Assembly (NCBI RefSeq): GCF_026130045.1 | Contig: NZ_JAIBNX010000001.1 | Span: 2,377 to 63,983 of the forward strand | Reading direction: 5' to 3' | DNA: 61,607 bases | Source: Micromonospora sp. CPCC 205371 | GTDB lineage: Bacteria > Actinomycetota > Actinomycetes > Mycobacteriales > Micromonosporaceae | Shown here: positions 58,490-61,607 of the stretch, piece by piece | Numbering within the stretch: position 1 is the stretch's first letter | Layout: every line of letters starts with the position of its first letter | Made by a program: the position numbers and the translations under genes | Notes under the pieces: generated by a model | Databases searched by the model: none | What the model saw: the letters and a program-made list of their open reading frames with translations, nothing else | What the model was told of the DNA's origin: nothing

Positions 58490-59591
58490 CGCCGCCCCAT
58501 TGTCCGGTGGCGAGGAAGCGATCGACGGTGGCGCGGGGCGGTGTCAGGTCGAGGCCCTGTGCGGCCACCCAGGCATCGGAGTAGTAGGTGTCGGCGTACC
58601 GCTCGCCGCCGTCGCAGAGCAGAGTCACGACGGAACCCGACTCGCCGGCCCCGAGCATCTCGCTTATCAGGCCGAAGGCGCCCCACAGGTTGGTACCCGT
58701 TGAGCCTCCGACGCGGCGACCAAGCACTGCGGACGCCGCGCGCATCGCGGCGAGCGACCCGGCGTCCGGGACGCGCACCATGCGGTCGACGACGGCGGGC
58801 TGGAACGACGGCTCGACGCGCGGCCGCCCGATACCTTCGATGCGGGAGCCGAGGCCGGTCTCCACCGCCCAGTCGGCCGCCTGCCACGCGGGGAAGAACG
58901 CGGAATGCTCCGGGTCGACCACGCAGACCTTGGTGCCGAGCCGGCGGTACCGGACATAGCGACCGATGGTGGCGCTGGTGCCGCCCGTGCCGGCCCCGAC
59001 CACGACCCACGCCGGCACTGGATGGCGCTCCAGCGCCATCTGCTCGTAGATCGACTCGGCGATGTTGTTGTTGCCACGCCAGTCGGTGGCGCGCTCCGCG
59101 TATGTGAACTGGTCCATGAAGTGGCCGCCGGTGTGATCGGCGAGCCAGCGGGCCTCGACCACGACGGTGGCCGGGTCTTTGACCAGGTGGCATTTGCCGC
59201 CCTGGAACTCGATGAGTGCGATCTTCTCGGGCGATGTGGAGGCCGGCATCACGGCGACGAAGGGCAAGCCGAGCATCCGCGCGAAGTACGCCTCGGAGAC
59301 CGCCGTGGAACCGGACGACGCCTCGATGATCGTGGTGTGCGGGCCGATCCAGCCGTTGCACAAGCCGTAGAGGAACAGCGAGCGCGCCAGACGATGTTTC
59401 AGCGAGCCGGTGGGGTGGACGGACTCGTCCTTGAGGTACAGGTCGACGCCCCACGCGACGGGCAGCGGGAACGGCAGCAGGTGCGTGTCGGCGGACCGGT
59501 TGGCGTCGGCCTCGACCTTGGCGATGGCTTCGGTCACCCACGCCCTACCGGCGTCGTCACACCGGTCCAGCGTCTCCATCATCGCCATCAC
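58482..59591 (-). CDS. cds1: L-cysteine desulfhydrase Cds1-like PLP enzyme
   Basis: A 369-residue fold-type II PLP enzyme close to mycobacterial Cds1, which breaks cysteine into pyruvate, ammonia and hydrogen sulfide. The PLP-binding Lys65 is in [24 protein letters not shown] is the substrate loop, and [16 protein letters not shown] the glycine-rich phosphate loop. [14 protein letters not shown] is the typical start. Several initiators are possible (GTG 59591, ATG 59588 or 59579), and all overlap the regulator gene just upstream. The neighbouring Lrp regulator fits a cysteine-responsive control. Confidence 0.88.
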   Translation of the reverse strand: MMAMMETLDRCDDAGRAWVTEAIAKVEADANRSADTHLLPFPLPVAWGVDLYLKDESVHPTGSLKHRLARSLFLYGLCNGWIGPHTTIIEASSGSTAVSEAYFARMLGLPFVAVMPASTSPEKIALIEFQGGKCHLVKDPATVVVEARWLADHTGGHFMDQFTYAERATDWRGNNNIAESIYEQMALERHPVPAWVVVGAGTGGTSATIGRYVRYRRLGTKVCVVDPEHSAFFPAWQAADWAVETGLGSRIEGIGRPRVEPSFQPAVVDRMVRVPDAGSLAAMRAASAVLGRRVGGSTGTNLWGAFGLISEMLGAGESGSVVTLLCDGGERYADTYYSDAWVAAQGLDLTPPRATVDRFLATGQWGGDA

Positions 59592-60042
59592 TGGACCGTA
59601 GCAAGGGTTGTGGCCGGCCCTCCCACTTGGTCGAGAGGGCGATCGCGGTGCGCGTGGAGGCCACGCCGCGGGTGCGGTTGAGCCGGACGATCAGGTGCTC
59701 CAGCTCGGCGATCGTCGCCACTCGCACCTTGAGCAGGAACGATTCGACGCCGGCCATGAAGTAGCAGGACTCGATCTCGGGCATCTCACGGAGCTCGGCG
59801 AGCACCTCGTCGGAGTCGCCGTCTGAATCCTGTACGAGGCCGATGAGCGCGGTGACGCCAAGGCCAATTGCCTCGGGATCGGCGTCGGCGTGGTATCCAC
59901 GAAGGATGCCGCTGGTTTCGAGCTTGCCGACGCGATCGTGGACGGCTGGGGCCGACAACCCGACCTGCCGAGCCAGCTCGGCGTACGAGAGCCGGGCATT
60001 CGCTCGCAATAGGTCTACAAGCCTCAGATCGATACCGTCCAC
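59557..60042 (-). CDS. Lrp/AsnC-family transcriptional regulator 2
   Basis: A 161-residue Lrp/AsnC regulator. The helix-turn-helix is [20 protein letters not shown] and [25 protein letters not shown]; the RAM domain spans about 70-145 ([20 protein letters not shown]). Its 3' end overlaps the cds1 start by up to 35 nt, so they are translated together. Lrp proteins that sense cysteine (DecR/CyuR type) control cysteine desulfhydrases in other bacteria, so this may be a local cysteine sensor. Confidence 0.9.
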   Translation of the reverse strand: MDGIDLRLVDLLRANARLSYAELARQVGLSAPAVHDRVGKLETSGILRGYHADADPEAIGLGVTALIGLVQDSDGDSDEVLAELREMPEIESCYFMAGVESFLLKVRVATIAELEHLIVRLNRTRGVASTRTAIALSTKWEGRPQPLLRSSDGDDGDAGPV

Positions 60043-60230
60043 GGTTGCTAGACCCTAACAGCACGGGAAGGCGAGGAGGGCTCGCAAATCCTACCGGCTA
60101 ACTTCCCAGACAGTGCGTTTTCCCTGTTTCCCGGACACGACACGCTCGCGGTGCTGTAATGACCGTACGTCCCTATCGAGGCTGTCGGGGCACCACCCGG
60201 CGTGGCTTCGCCGACGCAAGGGAGGGGCCC

Positions 60231-60536
60231 GTGGACACTGGAGATCGTCTGCTGACGCCGGGCGAGGTGGCTGCGCTGTTCCGCGTCGACCCGAAGACCG
60301 TGACCCGGTGGGCGGCGGCGGGCCGAATTGGCAGCATTCGTACCCCTGGCGGACACCGGCGCTTCCGGGAGTCGGAGGTACGAGCGCTGCTCGAAGGCGA
60401 GGGCGAGCTGGACGCCCTCCGCGACGAGTCCGCCCCACCACCGAGCACAGCTCATCGGCCGCGTAACGAAGGGCCCGGCGGGCAACACCCGGGTCCGAGT
60501 CGCACGAATCACAACTCGCCCAGCTCCGCTCGCTGA
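60231..60536 (+). CDS. bldC: BldC-type MerR-like regulator
   Basis: A 101-residue small DNA-binding protein. The winged-helix core (about 7-55) reads LLTPGEVAALFRVDPKTVTRWAAAGRIGSI and TPGGHRRFRESEVRALLEG, the BldC pattern. BldC in Streptomyces holds back development and binds direct repeats cooperatively. The C-terminal tail (55-101) is longer than in Streptomyces BldC and disordered. GTG 60231 is chosen: GGAGG at 60221-60225 lies 5 nt upstream; the in-frame start at 60159 has none. Confidence 0.9.
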   Translation: MDTGDRLLTPGEVAALFRVDPKTVTRWAAAGRIGSIRTPGGHRRFRESEVRALLEGEGELDALRDESAPPPSTAHRPRNEGPGGQHPGPSRTNHNSPSSAR

Positions 60537-60577
60537 GCATCCACAGGCGCGCGCACCGGCACCGCCGGTGCGGCGCC

Positions 60578-61201
60578 TCACCGTGCTCCCAACTCGCCGG
60601 TCCATCGGCGGAAGAGGTTGTGCTCGACGCCCAGCGCGTCGAGGACCTTGCCGGCGACGAAGTCGACGAGCTGCTGCGCCGACGCCGACGCCCCGGCACC
60701 GTAGAAGCCGGGGCTGGCGGGCAGCACCACCGCACCCGCGTCGTGCAGGGCGATCAAGTGCTCCAGATGGCTGCGGGTTACCGGCGTCTCCCGGGGCACC
60801 ACTACGACCCGCCGGCGCTCCTTGAGGTGCACCTCGGCGGCGCGCTGGAGCAGATCCTTGGATAGGCCGATCGCGATGCCGGCACACGCCGCCGTGCTCG
60901 CGGGCACGACCACCATGCCGCGCGCCGGGTACGAGCCGCTGCTCGGTCCGGCCGCGAGGTCGCCCGCCGGCCAGTGCGCGATGTCGGCGCCACCCAGGTC
61001 ACGGCCGAGCCAGGTGGTCAGATCGTCTTTCCAGTGCGCGTCGCGGAACGCGTTTCCGGTCTCATCGAGGATCGTCAGCCGCGCCGCTCGGGACACCACG
61101 AGATCGATCGACTCTCCGGCATCGATGAGCCCTCGCAACACCGCCGCCGCGTACGGCGTGCCAGATGCACCAGAGACACCGACGATCGTCGGCTTTCGCA
61201 T
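60578..61201 (-). CDS. ubiX: UbiX-family flavin prenyltransferase
   Basis: A 207-residue flavoprotein of the UbiX/Pad1 family, which makes prenylated FMN for UbiD-type decarboxylases. GVSGASGTPYAAAVLRGL is the FMN-binding N-terminus, with VVPASTAACAGIAIGLSKDLLQRAAEVHLKERRRVVVVPRETP the family core. No UbiD partner is in the window. It is divergent from the terpene synthase, with 60 nt between starts. Role in menaquinone or another pathway is not determined. Confidence 0.92.
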   Translation of the reverse strand: MRKPTIVGVSGASGTPYAAAVLRGLIDAGESIDLVVSRAARLTILDETGNAFRDAHWKDDLTTWLGRDLGGADIAHWPAGDLAAGPSSGSYPARGMVVVPASTAACAGIAIGLSKDLLQRAAEVHLKERRRVVVVPRETPVTRSHLEHLIALHDAGAVVLPASPGFYGAGASASAQQLVDFVAGKVLDALGVEHNLFRRWTGELGAR

Positions 61202-61220
61202 AGTTCCAGCGTAGGGCTAC

Positions 61221-61236
61221 CGTCAGCAGACTGACG
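61221..61236. promoter_or_regulatory. Dyad in the ubiX/terpene synthase divergent region
   Basis: CGTCAG (61221-61226) and CTGACG (61231-61236) form a 6-4-6 dyad midway in the 60 nt between the two starts. An operator shared by both genes is plausible. Confidence 0.4.
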
Positions 61237-61261
61237 TTTGGCCGGACGGCAGGAGGCGGCG

Positions 61262-61607
61262 ATGATGCCGACGATCTGTATCACTCTCGACTGCCCGATA
61301 AATCCGACTATGTCGGCACACGCCGACGATGTCCAGGACTGGGTCGGCGAATGGACACGCCGGCACGGACTCCCCGCCGAATTGGCGGACCGGCTCGCGG
61401 AGGGCGGCATCGCCCGGTACGCGGGCCGTCTTTATCCCGACGCTACGCCGGACGACCTAAAGGTCGTCGCGGCGCTCTTCACCTGGTTCTTCCTCGCCGA
61501 CGACGAGTGCGACCGTGCCAGCGTGCCCGAGCCCGAGCGGGTTCGCGCGCTGGTCAACGGCGCCCTCGACCTACTCGAGGCCGGGAGAGGAGCCCTCGGA
61601 GTCGGGG
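61262..61607 (+). CDS. Class I terpene synthase, 3' end cut by window edge
   Basis: The first 115 residues of a bacterial class I terpene cyclase. The metal-binding aspartate-rich motif appears in FFLADDECD (DDxxD type), near residue 80. WVGEWTRRHGLP and ARYAGRLYPDATPDDLKVVAALFTWFF are the helix C region of this family (2-methylisoborneol, geosmin and sesquiterpene synthases share it). AGGAGG at 61251-61256 lies 5 nt before ATG 61262. The product cannot be told from this part; the NSE/DTE motif lies beyond the edge. Confidence 0.85.
   Translation, partial: MMPTICITLDCPINPTMSAHADDVQDWVGEWTRRHGLPAELADRLAEGGIARYAGRLYPDATPDDLKVVAALFTWFFLADDECDRASVPEPERVRALVNGALDLLEAGRGALGVG

Noticed and set aside
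1-61607. tRNA, rRNA, prophage, IS transposase or integrase genes
   Set aside because: None could be recognised by reading both strands; a tRNAscan search would be needed to exclude a single tRNA.

Overview
This is a 61.6 kb stretch of chromosome from a very GC-rich, sporulation-type actinobacterium. It is most likely a member of the Micromonosporaceae, but that family call is inference. Supporting markers are a BldC-type regulator, a Bpa-type proteasome activator ending in GQYL, a DUF5926 protein, a Cds1-type cysteine desulfhydrase, several LytR-CpsA-Psr (LCP) proteins, Uma2 proteins, frequent GTG/TTG starts and many 1-40 nt gene overlaps. No rRNA, tRNA, IS element, prophage or CRISPR array was seen. 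No gene-free gap exceeds 300 nt. The first gene (corA, minus strand) and the last (a class I terpene synthase, plus strand) run off the window.

Layout. 1-3.1 kb: corA, a fold-type I aminotransferase and a CBS-pair protein, all on the minus strand. 3.1-8.2 kb: a NUDIX hydrolase, then a coupled trio (LicC-like nucleotidyltransferase, glycerol-1-phosphate dehydrogenase-like enzyme, CDP-alcohol phosphotransferase), with a GT4 glycosyltransferase converging on it and an Fpg/Nei glycosylase divergent from that. 8.4-20 kb: a polyprenyl glycosylphosphotransferase, a LytS/LytTR two-component pair, a Uma2 protein, two separate sodium/solute symporter operons (each with a small membrane partner), and between them an ABC exporter and a flavin reductase. 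This part carries three tandem perfect DnaA-box sequences, a parS-like 16-mer over a start codon and a CRP-like operator. 19.9-27 kb: a UDP-xylose synthase-like enzyme, four tandem LCP ligases, a rhodanese and a glycerophosphodiesterase. 27-33 kb: a PAS histidine kinase, an anti-sigma-like ATPase, DUF5926, arginine deiminase, a NERD-like protein, a small PAS protein and a lipoprotein.

33-44 kb: housekeeping genes (pheA, AIM24, a zinicin-like peptidase, OsmC, Uma2, serS, two HAD phosphatases, bpa), then an esterase, an orphan substrate-binding lipoprotein and a DDAH-type amidinohydrolase. 44-48 kb: an Lrp regulator divergent from the DDAH gene, a beta-propeller lipoprotein and a YbjN/TY-Chap-like protein. 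48-54 kb: a molybdenum enzyme block (YdeP-type oxidoreductase, mobA with DUF6457, fdhD) interrupted by a two-repeat DUF4394 protein. 54-61.6 kb: a truncated DUF4192 gene overlapping a Pro-rich membrane protein, a DEAD-box helicase, a glycolipid-binding-like protein, an Lrp-cds1-metallophosphoesterase operon, bldC, ubiX and the start of the terpene synthase.

How the genes fit together. Several blocks concern the cell envelope: lipid-linked glycan initiation, UDP-xylose supply and LCP ligation of glycopolymers to peptidoglycan. The glycerol-1-phosphate/CDP-alcohol trio is the best candidate for an uncharacterised pathway. A second theme is carbon acquisition through two acetate/pyruvate-type symporters. 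The serS-pheA neighbourhood together with the DnaA-box and parS-like sequences suggests an origin-proximal chromosomal location. A short GAGCGnAGCGAG-type repeat has apparently entered two genes in frame (fdhD and the esterase).
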